DNA from: an uncultured Polymorphobacter sp.
GTDB lineage: Bacteria; Pseudomonadota; Alphaproteobacteria; Sphingomonadales; Sphingomonadaceae
Direction: 5' to 3'
DNA: 14,899 nt
Assembly: GCA_937894055.1 (NCBI GenBank)
Contig: CALDHQ010000659.1
Coordinates: forward strand, 1-14,899
Part shown: positions 7,841 to 14,554 of the stretch, piece by piece
Numbering within the stretch: position 1 is the stretch's first letter
Layout: every line of letters starts with the position of its first letter
Translations under genes and position numbers: made by a program
Notes under the pieces: model-generated
What the model saw: the letters and a program-made list of their open reading frames with translations, nothing else
What the model was told of the DNA's origin: nothing
The model's database searches: none

Positions 7841-7880
7841 GCCTCCGGCGGGCAGGGACAAGTTCTTGCTCGCCGGAGGC
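7841..7880. repeat. structured intergenic palindrome, family 1, short copy C
   Basis: A 40-base reduced form of the repeat in the 56-base gap between the convergent DUF885 and CoA-transferase genes. The outer stem GCCTCCGGCGG (7841-7851) pairs with 7870-7880 with one G-T wobble. A single inner hairpin GCAGGG-ACAAGT-TCTTGC (7852-7869) needs two further wobble pairs in RNA. The second side hairpin, the inner stem and the large loop of copies A and B are missing, so it looks like a collapsed or half element. Placed between two gene ends, it may serve as a transcription stop. Confidence 0.75.
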
Positions 7881-7886
7881 TATCCT

Positions 7887-9101
7887 TCAAACTGTTCCGC
7901 CTGCGCGCAGCCGCGCAATCTCCGCGCTGTTAAACCCCAGCTCGCCGAGGATGGCGTCGCTGTCGGCGCCGAGCAATGGCGCGGCGCGGCCCGGCAGCCG
8001 TTCGCCGTCGATTCTGATCGGGCTGGCGAGCACGTGCAGGTCGGCGCGGTCGGGGTGTGCGACGGTCTGTTTCATGGCGATAGTGTCGAGCCAAGGGTTG
8101 TCGAGTGCCTGCGCCAGTTCGTTGACCGGTGCCACGGGTACATGGCCTTCGAGGCGTGCGAGCCAATGCGCTGTCGGCTGCGTTTCGAACAGCGCGTCAA
8201 GCAGCTGAGTCAGCGTTTCGCGGTTGCTGCGGCGGTCGGCTGGCGTCAGGAACCGCGGGTCGTGCGCGAGTTCGGGATGGCCGATGCGCTGCACGAGGAT
8301 TTCCCAGAACTTCGGCAGCTGCGCCATGACGAACATCCAGCCGTCGGCGGTGCGGAACATCTGGCTTGGCGTCGCGGTCGGGTGGGCGCCGCGCGGCGCG
8401 CGCGGGGTGACGTCGGCTTCGTTCATGTACCATAGCGCCGGATAGCTGGTCTGGTGGACGGCGGCCGAAAACAGGTCGACATCGACATCGCGGCCCTTGC
8501 CGGTGCGCTGGGCATCGAGCAGCGCGGCGAGCAAGCCGACCGCCATCATCGTGCCGGTCATATAGTCGACCATCGACAGCCCGAAGCGCACCGGCGGGCC
8601 GTCGGGCTCGCCGGTCAGCGCGCAGAAGCCGGCCTCGGCCTGCATCAGATAGTCATAGCCCGGCCAGGCGGCGCGCTCGTTGTCGCGACCGTACGCCGAT
8701 ATGTGCGCGCAGACGATCGCCGGATTGACGCCGGCCAGCGCGTCATAGGTCAGCCCGAGTTTGGCGGGGATGTCGCCGCGCAGATTGTTCGCCACCGCGT
8801 CGCTTTTGAGCACCAGCCGGTGCAGCACGGCCTGGCCTTCGGGGGTGGCGAGGTCGAGCGTCAGCGAGCGCTTGTTGAGGTTGAAGGTCTGGAAATACAG
8901 GCTCTCGCCGTCGCGCAGCCAGTGCGGGCCCACAGCGCGGGCGGTGTCGCCGCCGGCATTGCCGGCGCGCTGCGGCGGTTCGATCTTGATGACATCGGCA
9001 CCGAGCTGCGCGAGGAACAGCGTGCCGTACGGCCCGGCGCCATAGGCTTCGGCGCTGATGATGCGGATGCCGGCGAGCGGCAGCGCCCGGGGTGCGGTCA
9101 T
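7887..9101 (-). CDS. CaiB/BaiF family (class III) CoA-transferase
   Basis: A 404-residue protein of standard length for class III CoA-transferases, which move CoA between carboxylic acids through an enzyme-bound mixed anhydride. Family features are the N-terminal LAGIRIISAEAYGAGPYGT (9-27), LGADVIKIEPP (33-43), NLNKRSLTLDL (74-84), GYDYLMQAEAG (148-158) and GEPDGPPVRFGLSMVDYMTG (164-183). Asp179 is the expected catalytic aspartate. GKGRDVDVDLF (201-211) and the C-terminal half with W-x-RTADGW-like features complete the fold. Substrates vary widely (formyl, carnitine, succinyl, racemase-type), so none is assigned. The ATG at 9101 lies four bases after the small upstream gene, so the two are almost certainly co-transcribed and perhaps translationally coupled. 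They lie downstream of dnaK-dnaJ on the same strand. Confidence 0.92.
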   Translation of the reverse strand: MTAPRALPLAGIRIISAEAYGAGPYGTLFLAQLGADVIKIEPPQRAGNAGGDTARAVGPHWLRDGESLYFQTFNLNKRSLTLDLATPEGQAVLHRLVLKSDAVANNLRGDIPAKLGLTYDALAGVNPAIVCAHISAYGRDNERAAWPGYDYLMQAEAGFCALTGEPDGPPVRFGLSMVDYMTGTMMAVGLLAALLDAQRTGKGRDVDVDLFSAAVHQTSYPALWYMNEADVTPRAPRGAHPTATPSQMFRTADGWMFVMAQLPKFWEILVQRIGHPELAHDPRFLTPADRRSNRETLTQLLDALFETQPTAHWLARLEGHVPVAPVNELAQALDNPWLDTIAMKQTVAHPDRADLHVLASPIRIDGERLPGRAAPLLGADSDAILGELGFNSAEIARLRAGGTV

Positions 9102-9105
9102 GCGC

Positions 9106-9477
9106 TCAAACTGCTTGCGGCGCAGCGCCGAAGCCGCGCGTCGGGTGGCAGTCGGGCAGTTCGCCGTAATGGCCGCTGCCGCTGCGCCGGATGAAGATGC
9201 TCAGCCGCGCGACTTCGGGGCACGGCGTATAGGCCCAGCTGAATTCCCAGCCTTCGGGGTATTCGATGCCCGCCATCGCGGCGAAATGCGCCGGCGGCTC
9301 GCCGCTGCGCGCCATATAGGCCCCGAGCATCTGCTCGGCGCGGGCCTGCGCCTGCGGCTGGTCAAGTCGAACCGGTTTGCGCGCCTGCCAAACCCACCAC
9401 GCCAGTGCCAGCACGGCCGCCGCCGCGAGCAAACGGCGCAACGTCGAACGACGGCGCGAAGGGGCAGTGGTCGCCAT
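9106..9477 (-). CDS. small single-pass membrane-anchored protein of unknown function
   Basis: A 123-residue protein I do not recognise. A basic N-terminus (SRRRSTLRR) precedes one hydrophobic helix (LLAAAAVLALAWWVWQA, about residues 16-32). This predicts a signal-anchor with the remaining 90 residues outside the cytoplasm. The soluble part has two cysteines (in YTPCPEVARL and LPDCHP) that could form a disulfide, and a short aromatic stretch GWEFSWAY. The start at 9477 is preferred over 9486 and 9504 because AGGA stands eight bases before it. It lies 54 bases after dnaJ and four bases before the CoA-transferase start, so it is probably in their operon. Codon use looks like its neighbours and the frame is uninterrupted, which supports a real gene. 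Confidence 0.72.
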   Translation of the reverse strand: MATTAPSRRRSTLRRLLAAAAVLALAWWVWQARKPVRLDQPQAQARAEQMLGAYMARSGEPPAHFAAMAGIEYPEGWEFSWAYTPCPEVARLSIFIRRSGSGHYGELPDCHPTRGFGAAPQAV

Positions 9478-9531
9478 GCCGTCCATCCTAGTGCGCGGGG
9501 CCACGCGCGGCCAGTGCCGCGACGCGCTGCG

Positions 9532-10656
9532 TCAATCGGTCAGTTCGTTCCAGGCATCCTTGAGCTTGGCGAAGAAGCCCGTCGAGTTGGGGGTGTTCTT
9601 GCCACCCTCCTTGCCTTCGAGCGCCTGGAACTCCTCGAGCAATTCACGTTGGCGCGCCGTCAGCTTGACCGGGGTTTCGACATCGACCTGGATGACCAGA
9701 TCGCCGAAGCCGTGACCGTTCAACACCGGCATACCGCGACCGCGGACGCGGAACTGCTTGCCGGTCTGCGTGCCGGCGGGGACCTTGATTGTCGCGCCGG
9801 CCTTGTCGAGGCACGGCACTTCGATCTCGCCGCCCAATGCCACGGTGGTGATCGATACCGGCGCCTGTGCGAACAGCGTCGTGCCCTCGCGCTTGAACAG
9901 CCGGTGCGATTTGAGGTGGACGAAAATATACAGGTCGCCGGGGGGCGCACCGCGTTCGCCGGCCTCGCCTTCGTTGGCCAGCCGGATGCGCGTGCCTTCG
10001 TCGACACCAGCGGGAATCTTCACCGACAGCGACTTTTCGCGCTCGACGCGGCCGGCGCCATGGCAATCGTCGCACGGGTCGCTGATGATGCGGCCGGCAC
10101 CGCGGCAGGTCGGGCAGGCGCGTTCGACCATGAACAGGCCCTGCCGCATGTGGACGCGGCCCTGGCCGTTGCAGGTGGTGCAGGGTTTGGCGCTCGTGCC
10201 GGGCTTGGCACCGCTGCCGGTGCAGGGCTCGCAGGTCACCGACACGTCGATGGTCAGCGCGGCGTCCTTGCCCTCGAACGCCTCTTCCAATGTCATTTCA
10301 AGGTCGTAGCGCAGGTCGGCGCCGCGCTGCGGCCCGCGATTGCGGCCACGGCCCATGAACTCGCCGAAGATATTCTCGAAAATGTCGGAGAAGCCTTCGA
10401 AGCCCTGGCCGCCGCCACCGCCGCCCTGCTGGAACGCCGCCTTGCCGTACTGGTCATAGGCGGCGCGCTTCTGCGGGTCCTTGAGCACGTCATAGGCTTC
10501 GCTGATCGCCTTGAAGCGCGCTTCGGCGGCCGCATCGCCGGGGTTCTTGTCGGGATGGAACTGCATCGCCAGCCGGCGGTAGTTCGCCTTGATCACCGTG
10601 CCGTCAGCGTCGCGAGTCGCTTCGAGCAAGTCGTAATAGTCGATATCGATACTCAT
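9532..10656 (-). CDS. dnaJ: molecular chaperone DnaJ (Hsp40, type I)
   Basis: A 374-residue co-chaperone that delivers unfolded clients to DnaK and stimulates its ATPase. Domains in order: J-domain (about 5-70) with the essential HPD at 34-36; a Gly/Phe region (78-102, [16 protein letters not shown]); a zinc-finger domain with four CxxCxGxG repeats (C142/C145, C159/C162, C181/C184, C195/C198); and two C-terminal client-binding domains (about 205-340). All eight zinc cysteines are intact. The start at 10656 gives the proper DnaJ N-terminus ([15 protein letters not shown]) and has AGGGG eight bases upstream. The longer in-frame start at 10707 would translate the repeat. It follows dnaK by 104 bases, and palindrome copy D occupies most of that gap. 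Confidence 0.97.
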   Translation of the reverse strand: MSIDIDYYDLLEATRDADGTVIKANYRRLAMQFHPDKNPGDAAAEARFKAISEAYDVLKDPQKRAAYDQYGKAAFQQGGGGGGQGFEGFSDIFENIFGEFMGRGRNRGPQRGADLRYDLEMTLEEAFEGKDAALTIDVSVTCEPCTGSGAKPGTSAKPCTTCNGQGRVHMRQGLFMVERACPTCRGAGRIISDPCDDCHGAGRVEREKSLSVKIPAGVDEGTRIRLANEGEAGERGAPPGDLYIFVHLKSHRLFKREGTTLFAQAPVSITTVALGGEIEVPCLDKAGATIKVPAGTQTGKQFRVRGRGMPVLNGHGFGDLVIQVDVETPVKLTARQRELLEEFQALEGKEGGKNTPNSTGFFAKLKDAWNELTD

Positions 10657-10677
10657 ACAGCCGCCCCTGAAAGAAGG

Positions 10678-10749
10678 GCCTCCGGCGGGCAGGGCTGAGC
10701 CCTGCACCCATCAATTGGGTGCAGGGTCCAGACCCTGCCCGCCGGAGGC
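10678..10749. repeat. structured intergenic palindrome, family 1, copy D
   Basis: A 72-base copy lying between dnaK (stop 10761) and dnaJ (start 10656). The outer stem is GCCTCCGGCGG (10678-10688 with 10739-10749). Hairpin 1 is GCAGGG-CTGAG-CCCTGC (10689-10705) and hairpin 2 is GCAGGG-TCCAGA-CCCTGC (10721-10738). The inner stem ACCCA/TGGGT closes a loop of only five bases (TCAAT). Relative to copy A, both side hairpins have swapped their closing C-G for G-C with pairing kept. In the chaperone transcript it could set the dnaK:dnaJ ratio by stabilising the upstream mRNA end or by partial termination. That role is inference. Confidence 0.9.
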
Positions 10750-10760
10750 ATTCTTTGGCC

Positions 10761-12656
10761 TTACTTCTTTTCGTCTTCGACTTCGGAGAATTCCGCGTCG
10801 ACGACGTTGTCGTCCTTGGGCGCTTCCGGCTCGGGCGAGGCGGCAGCGGCCTGTTCGGCGGCATAGACCGCTTCACCCAGCTTCATCGCCACGGTGCCGA
10901 GTGCCGTCGTCTTGGCGGTCAGCGCGTCGGCGTCACCGCCGTCGAGCACGCCCTTCAGATCGGCAATCGCCGCTTCGATCTCGGCCTTGACCTCGGGGGT
11001 CACCTTGTCGCCGTGTTCGACGAGCTGGCGCTCGGTCGAGTGGACGAGGCTGTCGGCCTGGTTGCGCGCTTCGGCCACCGCACGACGCTTCTTGTCGTCT
11101 TCGGCGAACTTTTCGGCGTCCTTGACCATCTGGTCGATGTCGGCCTGGCTCAGACCACCCGACGGCTGGATGCGGATCTGCTGTTCCTTGCCGGTGCCCT
11201 TGTCCTTGGCGTTGACCGCGACCAGACCGTTGGCATCGATGTCGAACGTCACTTCGATCTGCGGCATGCCGCGCGGCGCCGGCGGAATGCCGACGAGGTC
11301 GAACTGGCCGAGCATCTTGTTGTCGGCGGCCATTTCGCGCTCGCCCTGGAAGACGCGGATCGTCACGGCCGACTGGTTGTCGTCGGCGGTCGAGTAGGTC
11401 TGCGACTTCTTGGTCGGGATCGTCGTGTTGCGGTCGATCATCCGGGTGAACACGCCGCCCAGCGTTTCGATGCCGAGCGACAGCGGCGTCACGTCGAGCA
11501 GCAGCACGTCCTTGACGTCGCCCTGCAGCACGCCGGCCTGAATGGCGGCGCCCATCGCGACGACTTCATCGGGGTTGACCGAGGTGTTGGGTTCCTTGCC
11601 GAACAGCGCCTTCACGAACTCGCGGACGCGCGGCATGCGCGTCATGCCGCCGACGAGGATGACTTCGTCGATCTCTTCCTTCTTGACGCCGGCTTCGCTG
11701 ATCGCATCGAGGCACGGCTTGCGGGTGCGTTCGATGAGGTCGAGCACCAGCTTTTCGAGATCGGTGCGGGTGACCGTCTTGACGAGGTGCTTCGGGCCGT
11801 TGGCATCCGCCGTGATGAACGGCAAATTGACTTCGGTCGAGGCGCTCGACGACAGTTCGATCTTGGCCTTTTCGGCCGCTTCCTTGAGGCGCTGCAGCGC
11901 GAGCTTGTCCTTGCGCAGGTCGATGCCTTCGGTCTTCTTGAAGTCTTCGGCGAGGAATTCGACAACCTTGGCGTCGAAATCTTCACCGCCGAGGAAGGTG
12001 TCGCCCGACGTCGACTTCACTTCGAACACGCCGTCGCCCAGTTCGAGCACCGACACGTCGAAGGTGCCGCCACCAAGGTCATAAACCGCGATGGTCTTGG
12101 CGCCGACCTTGTCGAGGCCGTAGGCGAGTGCGGCCGCGGTCGGCTCGTTGATGATGCGCAGGACTTCAAGACCGGCAATCTTGCCGGCGTCCTTGGTCGC
12201 CTGACGCTGTGCGTCGTTGAAATAGGCGGGGACGGTGATGACCGCTTGGCTGACGGTTTCGCCGAGATAGGCTTCGGCGGTTTCCTTCATCTTCTGCAGG
12301 ATGAACGCCGAAATCTGCGACGGCGAATAGTCTTCGCCACCGGCCTGGACCCAGGCGTCACCGTTGGGACCCTTGACGATCTTGTAGGGGACAAGGTCCT
12401 TGTCCTTCTGCGTCATCGGATCGGTGAAGCTGCGGCCGATCAGGCGCTTGACCGCGAAAATCGTGTTCTCGGGGTTGGTCACCGCCTGGCGCTTGGCCGG
12501 CTGGCCGACCAGTCGCTCGCCGTCCTTGGTAAATGCCACCTGCGACGGCGTCGTGCGCGCGCCTTCGGCGTTTTCGATCACCTTCGGCTGGCTGCCTTCC
12601 ATCACGGAAACGCAGCTGTTGGTGGTGCCCAAATCAATCCCGATTACTTTAGCCAT
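10761..12656 (-). CDS. dnaK: molecular chaperone DnaK (Hsp70)
   Basis: A 631-residue Hsp70 of normal length, the ATP-driven chaperone that binds exposed hydrophobic peptides. The nucleotide-binding domain shows [10 protein letters not shown] (5-14), [12 protein letters not shown] (169-180), [15 protein letters not shown] (191-205, with Thr198 at the autophosphorylation position) and [12 protein letters not shown] (333-344). The interdomain linker [12 protein letters not shown] (384-395) leads to the substrate-binding domain and a helical lid. The protein ends in the acidic tail [17 protein letters not shown], typical of bacterial DnaK. The start at 12656 ([10 protein letters not shown]) is the family start and has GAGG six bases upstream; the in-frame ATG at 12668 adds only four residues. 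A sigma-32-like promoter lies about 80-110 bases upstream. dnaJ follows. Confidence 0.98.
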   Translation of the reverse strand: MAKVIGIDLGTTNSCVSVMEGSQPKVIENAEGARTTPSQVAFTKDGERLVGQPAKRQAVTNPENTIFAVKRLIGRSFTDPMTQKDKDLVPYKIVKGPNGDAWVQAGGEDYSPSQISAFILQKMKETAEAYLGETVSQAVITVPAYFNDAQRQATKDAGKIAGLEVLRIINEPTAAALAYGLDKVGAKTIAVYDLGGGTFDVSVLELGDGVFEVKSTSGDTFLGGEDFDAKVVEFLAEDFKKTEGIDLRKDKLALQRLKEAAEKAKIELSSSASTEVNLPFITADANGPKHLVKTVTRTDLEKLVLDLIERTRKPCLDAISEAGVKKEEIDEVILVGGMTRMPRVREFVKALFGKEPNTSVNPDEVVAMGAAIQAGVLQGDVKDVLLLDVTPLSLGIETLGGVFTRMIDRNTTIPTKKSQTYSTADDNQSAVTIRVFQGEREMAADNKMLGQFDLVGIPPAPRGMPQIEVTFDIDANGLVAVNAKDKGTGKEQQIRIQPSGGLSQADIDQMVKDAEKFAEDDKKRRAVAEARNQADSLVHSTERQLVEHGDKVTPEVKAEIEAAIADLKGVLDGGDADALTAKTTALGTVAMKLGEAVYAAEQAAAASPEPEAPKDDNVVDAEFSEVEDEKK

Positions 12657-12737
12657 GTTCATCCTCATTCAAGCGATATCAATATGAAAACCCACATCGC
12701 GCCCTTCAAAAAGCAGCGCCATGCCCGGTCACGCGAG

Positions 12738-12769
12738 GGCATATAGGAAGCGTCAAAATGCGCTACAAG
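12738..12769 (-). promoter_or_regulatory. probable sigma-32 (RpoH) heat-shock promoter of dnaK
   Basis: Read on the minus strand, CTTG (12769-12766) is followed after 18 bases by CCTATATGCC (12747-12738). This fits the alphaproteobacterial RpoH consensus CTTG-N17/18-CYTATNTNNG at all but the last base. The same place also reads as a weaker housekeeping promoter (TTGTAG-N17-TATATG), so both sigma factors might use it. It would start transcription roughly 75 bases before the dnaK ATG. No CIRCE operator for HrcA was seen in the gap, consistent with sigma-32 control. Confidence 0.62.
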
Positions 12770-12860
12770 CACCCGCGCGCGAGAATCGCGCAGCACCGCC
12801 AGATGGACATGCCGCGCCCGCGGCGCTAAGCGCGGCCAAACCGCCTTGAAGGAGCCGAAC

Positions 12861-13325
12861 ATGCGTCATCACTTTGCCGGTCTCGCCGTTGCTGCCGCCG
12901 TTCTCGCCGCGCCTGTGCAGGCTGCAGCGCCGATGGTTCACGATGCCTGGGTGCGGCTGCCCGCCGTCGCCGGCCGCCCGGCGGCTGCGTATTTCACCGT
13001 CATGGGCATGGGCACTGCCGACCGGCTGGTCGAGGTCAGCTCGCCGCTGGCGACGCGCACCGAAATGCACAGCATGACGATGACCGGCGGGGTGATGAAG
13101 ATGACTCCGCTGGCCGGCATCGACATTCCGGCGCGCGGCAATGTCAGCTTTGCGCCCGGCGGCAACCACGCGATGCTCTACACGCTGATGCCCGCCGCCA
13201 AGCTGGGCAGCCCGCTGCCGCTGGCGCTGCGCTTCGAAAAGGCCGGCACCATCCTCGTCAACGCCAAGACCATCGCGGCCGGCGATCCGGCGCCGACCGG
13301 CGACACGACGGGTCACGCGCACTGA
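12861..13325 (+). CDS. periplasmic copper chaperone, PCuAC family
   Basis: A 154-residue exported protein. Residues 1-22 (MRHHFAGLAVAAAVLAAPVQAA) form a Sec signal peptide. The mature part has the PCuAC (DUF461) layout: VHDAWVRLPAVAGRPAAAYFTV (26-47), then the methionine/histidine copper site TEMHSMTMTGGVMKMTPL (67-84; His70, Met72, Met79, Met81 among the candidate ligands), then FAPGGNHAMLYTLM (97-110) with His103 and Met105. The C-terminus ends GHAH, a possible extra metal site. The family passes Cu(I) to the CuA centre of cytochrome oxidase in the periplasm. The start is firm: AAGGAG stands six bases before the ATG. It is divergent from dnaK and followed after eight bases by the HExxH gene, probably on one mRNA. 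Confidence 0.88.
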   Translation: MRHHFAGLAVAAAVLAAPVQAAAPMVHDAWVRLPAVAGRPAAAYFTVMGMGTADRLVEVSSPLATRTEMHSMTMTGGVMKMTPLAGIDIPARGNVSFAPGGNHAMLYTLMPAAKLGSPLPLALRFEKAGTILVNAKTIAAGDPAPTGDTTGHAH

Positions 13326-13333
13326 GCCAAGCC

Positions 13334-13783
13334 GTGATTGACGCGCGGCCGCTGACGCCCGGCGAAGTGGCGCTGGTGGCATCGGTGTTCGGCGACGCGC
13401 TCGATACGCGCGCGGTGACCTTGCGCCGCGCCAAGTTCTGGATGCTGCAGCCGGTGTGGGTGGTGATGGCGCCCGACGGCCACATCTGGTTTCACCCCGA
13501 CGGCAATGCCTGGAGCGACGACTTCAGCGCCGCGCCGCTGCACGCCCGCGCGCTGTTCGTCCATGAAATGGTGCATGTCTGGCAGCGCCAGTGCGGCATC
13601 CGGCTGTGGCTGCGACGCTATCCGCTGGCGCGCTACACCTACCGCATTTTGCCCGGCAAGCCGTTCGGGCGCTACGGCATCGAACAGCAGGCGTGCATTG
13701 TCGAGGACGCCTACCGGCGTCGCGAGGCCGGCGACGCCAATACGGCGGTCGCCGGACTCATTCCGTTCGGCAACTGGGCCTGA
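13334..13783 (+). CDS. small HExxH putative zinc metallopeptidase-like protein
   Basis: A 149-residue protein whose clearest mark is FVHEMVHVWQ (75-84), a zinc-site HExxH with H77, E78 and H81. E117 in GIEQQA, or E124, is a possible third ligand. This layout resembles DUF4157-like and so-called vgr-related proteins, but family membership is inferred from the motif only. There is no signal peptide, and the region before the site is rich in Trp and Phe (FWMLQPVWVVMAPDGHIWFHPDG). The GTG at 13334 begins eight bases after the copper chaperone stop with no clear ribosome-binding site, suggesting translational coupling. An unusual upstream start cannot be excluded. Its pairing with a metal-transfer protein is notable, but no functional link can be shown. 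It converges on grpE across a large palindrome. Confidence 0.72.
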   Translation: MIDARPLTPGEVALVASVFGDALDTRAVTLRRAKFWMLQPVWVVMAPDGHIWFHPDGNAWSDDFSAAPLHARALFVHEMVHVWQRQCGIRLWLRRYPLARYTYRILPGKPFGRYGIEQQACIVEDAYRRREAGDANTAVAGLIPFGNWA

Positions 13784-13792
13784 CCGCCCCTT

Positions 13793-13939
13793 TTGATCCT
13801 CCCCGCCTTCGGGGAGGGGGACCGCCTCTTGGCGGTGGAGGGGTTGTCGCCGATGCTGTCTGGAGCTTTCGCAGGGCGTGAAATACCCCTCCACCATGCG
13901 AAGAGCATGGTCCCCCTCCCCGAAGGCGGGGAGGATCAA
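13793..13939. repeat. large structured intergenic palindrome, family 2
   Basis: A 147-base element between the convergent HExxH gene and grpE. A perfect 31-base outer arm (13793-13823, TTGATCCTCCCCGCC... to GGGGGACC) is matched by 13909-13939. Inside it are hairpin CCGCC-TCTT-GGCGG (13822-13835), inner stem TGGAGGGGT/ACCCCTCCA (13836-13844 with 13885-13893), hairpin CCATGC-GAAGA-GCATGG (13894-13910), and a 40-base central loop. The hairpins share their closing two bases with the outer stem. Palindromes of the CTCCCC...GGGGAGGGGGACC type are common between genes in sphingomonads and relatives (from general knowledge). It could stop transcription from both sides. Confidence 0.9.
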
Positions 13940-13957
13940 GAGGGCGCGCCGAAGCCC

Positions 13958-14371
13958 TTAGCTTTCGGCTTTGGCCTTGGCGACGCTGACCAGCGACGGG
14001 CGCAGCAGGCGGTCCTTGATCAGATAGCCGGTCTGCAGTTCGCTGACGATGTGGCCCGGTGTGTGTTCGTCGCTTTCGACTTCGATCATCGCCTGGTGCT
14101 TGTGCGGATCGAGCGCGAGGCCGGCGGTTTCGATCTTGCTGATGCCGTTGCGCGCCAGCACGGCGAGCAGCTCGCGCTCGGTCGCTTCGATGCCGGTGCG
14201 GACATTGTCGAAGCCGTCGGCGGGCAGCGCCGCGACAGCCCGGCGCAGATTGTCGGCGACGCCGAGCAGGTCGCGCGCAAAGCCGGTGACCGCATAGGTC
14301 GAGGCATCGGTCTTCTCGCGCTCGAGCCGGCGGCGGACGTTTTCAGTCTCGGCCGCAGCACGCAGCAGGCG
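13958..14371 (-). CDS. grpE: nucleotide exchange factor GrpE, 5'-truncated (N-terminus replaced)
   Basis: The 137 residues from RLLRAAAETENVRRR to the TAA at 13958 are GrpE, the exchange factor that releases ADP from DnaK. Visible parts are the end of the long N-terminal helix (ETENVRRRLEREKTDAS), YAVTGFARDLLGVADNLRRAV, and the beta domain with DPHKHQAMIEV and GYLIKDRLLRPSLVSVAK. The first 30-60 residues usual for the family, including the start, are missing. Upstream of about 14371 the frame stays open to a GTG at 14596, but those codons are antisense to a chemotaxis receptor fragment and do not resemble GrpE. The gene is therefore broken in place or cut by a chimeric join. If real, the cell needs another grpE copy. 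It lies near dnaK-dnaJ, as expected of a chaperone cluster. Confidence 0.85.
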   Translation of the reverse strand, partial: RLLRAAAETENVRRRLEREKTDASTYAVTGFARDLLGVADNLRRAVAALPADGFDNVRTGIEATERELLAVLARNGISKIETAGLALDPHKHQAMIEVESDEHTPGHIVSELQTGYLIKDRLLRPSLVSVAKAKAES

Positions 14372-14554
14372 CGCGATACGGCGAGCGAGGCGCAGAGCCT
14401 GCTGGGCGAGAGCCTGGAAAAGGTTCGCCAGCTCATCGAGACGGTGGATGCGGTGGGTGAGGATACCGAGCGTGTGACGCGCATCGCCGGCACCATCGCC
14501 AAGATTGCCACCCAGACCAACATCCTCGCCATCAACGCCAGCATTGAGGCGGCA
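14366..14554 (+). pseudogene. fragment of a methyl-accepting chemotaxis protein signalling domain
   Basis: About 63 codons on the plus strand match the cytoplasmic hairpin tip of a chemotaxis receptor. The helix QARDTASEAQSLLGESLEKV leads to the signature IAKIATQTNILAINASIEAA. In an intact receptor the signature is followed by RAGE-x-GRGFAVVA; here it changes abruptly after EAA (14554) to unrelated sequence. The left side stops being receptor-like where grpE homology begins on the other strand (about 14355-14371). Both ends of the receptor gene are missing, so it cannot be functional here. The frame happens to remain open to the window end. A receptor fragment has no reason to sit inside a grpE 5' region, which points to rearrangement or misassembly. 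Confidence 0.72.

Noticed and set aside
5974..7890. A 638-codon open frame on the minus strand opposite the DUF885 gene
   Set aside because: Same shadow effect. The plus strand carries the signal peptide and HExxxGH motif with a strong Shine-Dalgarno, and the minus frame is Arg/His-rich with no family features.
10719..12746. A 675-codon open frame on the plus strand opposite dnaK
   Set aside because: It is the antisense shadow of dnaK in high-GC DNA: the opposite strand encodes a full, motif-perfect DnaK, and this frame has no recognisable domain or ribosome-binding site.
12657..12860. Search for a CIRCE (HrcA) operator upstream of dnaK; small hairpins such as GCGCGA-GAA-TCGCGC at 12777-12791 and GCGCT-A-AGCGC at 12823-12833
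   Set aside because: No TTAGCACTC-N9-GAGTGCTAA-like repeat is present. The short GC palindromes are expected by chance in this composition, and nothing links them to regulation.
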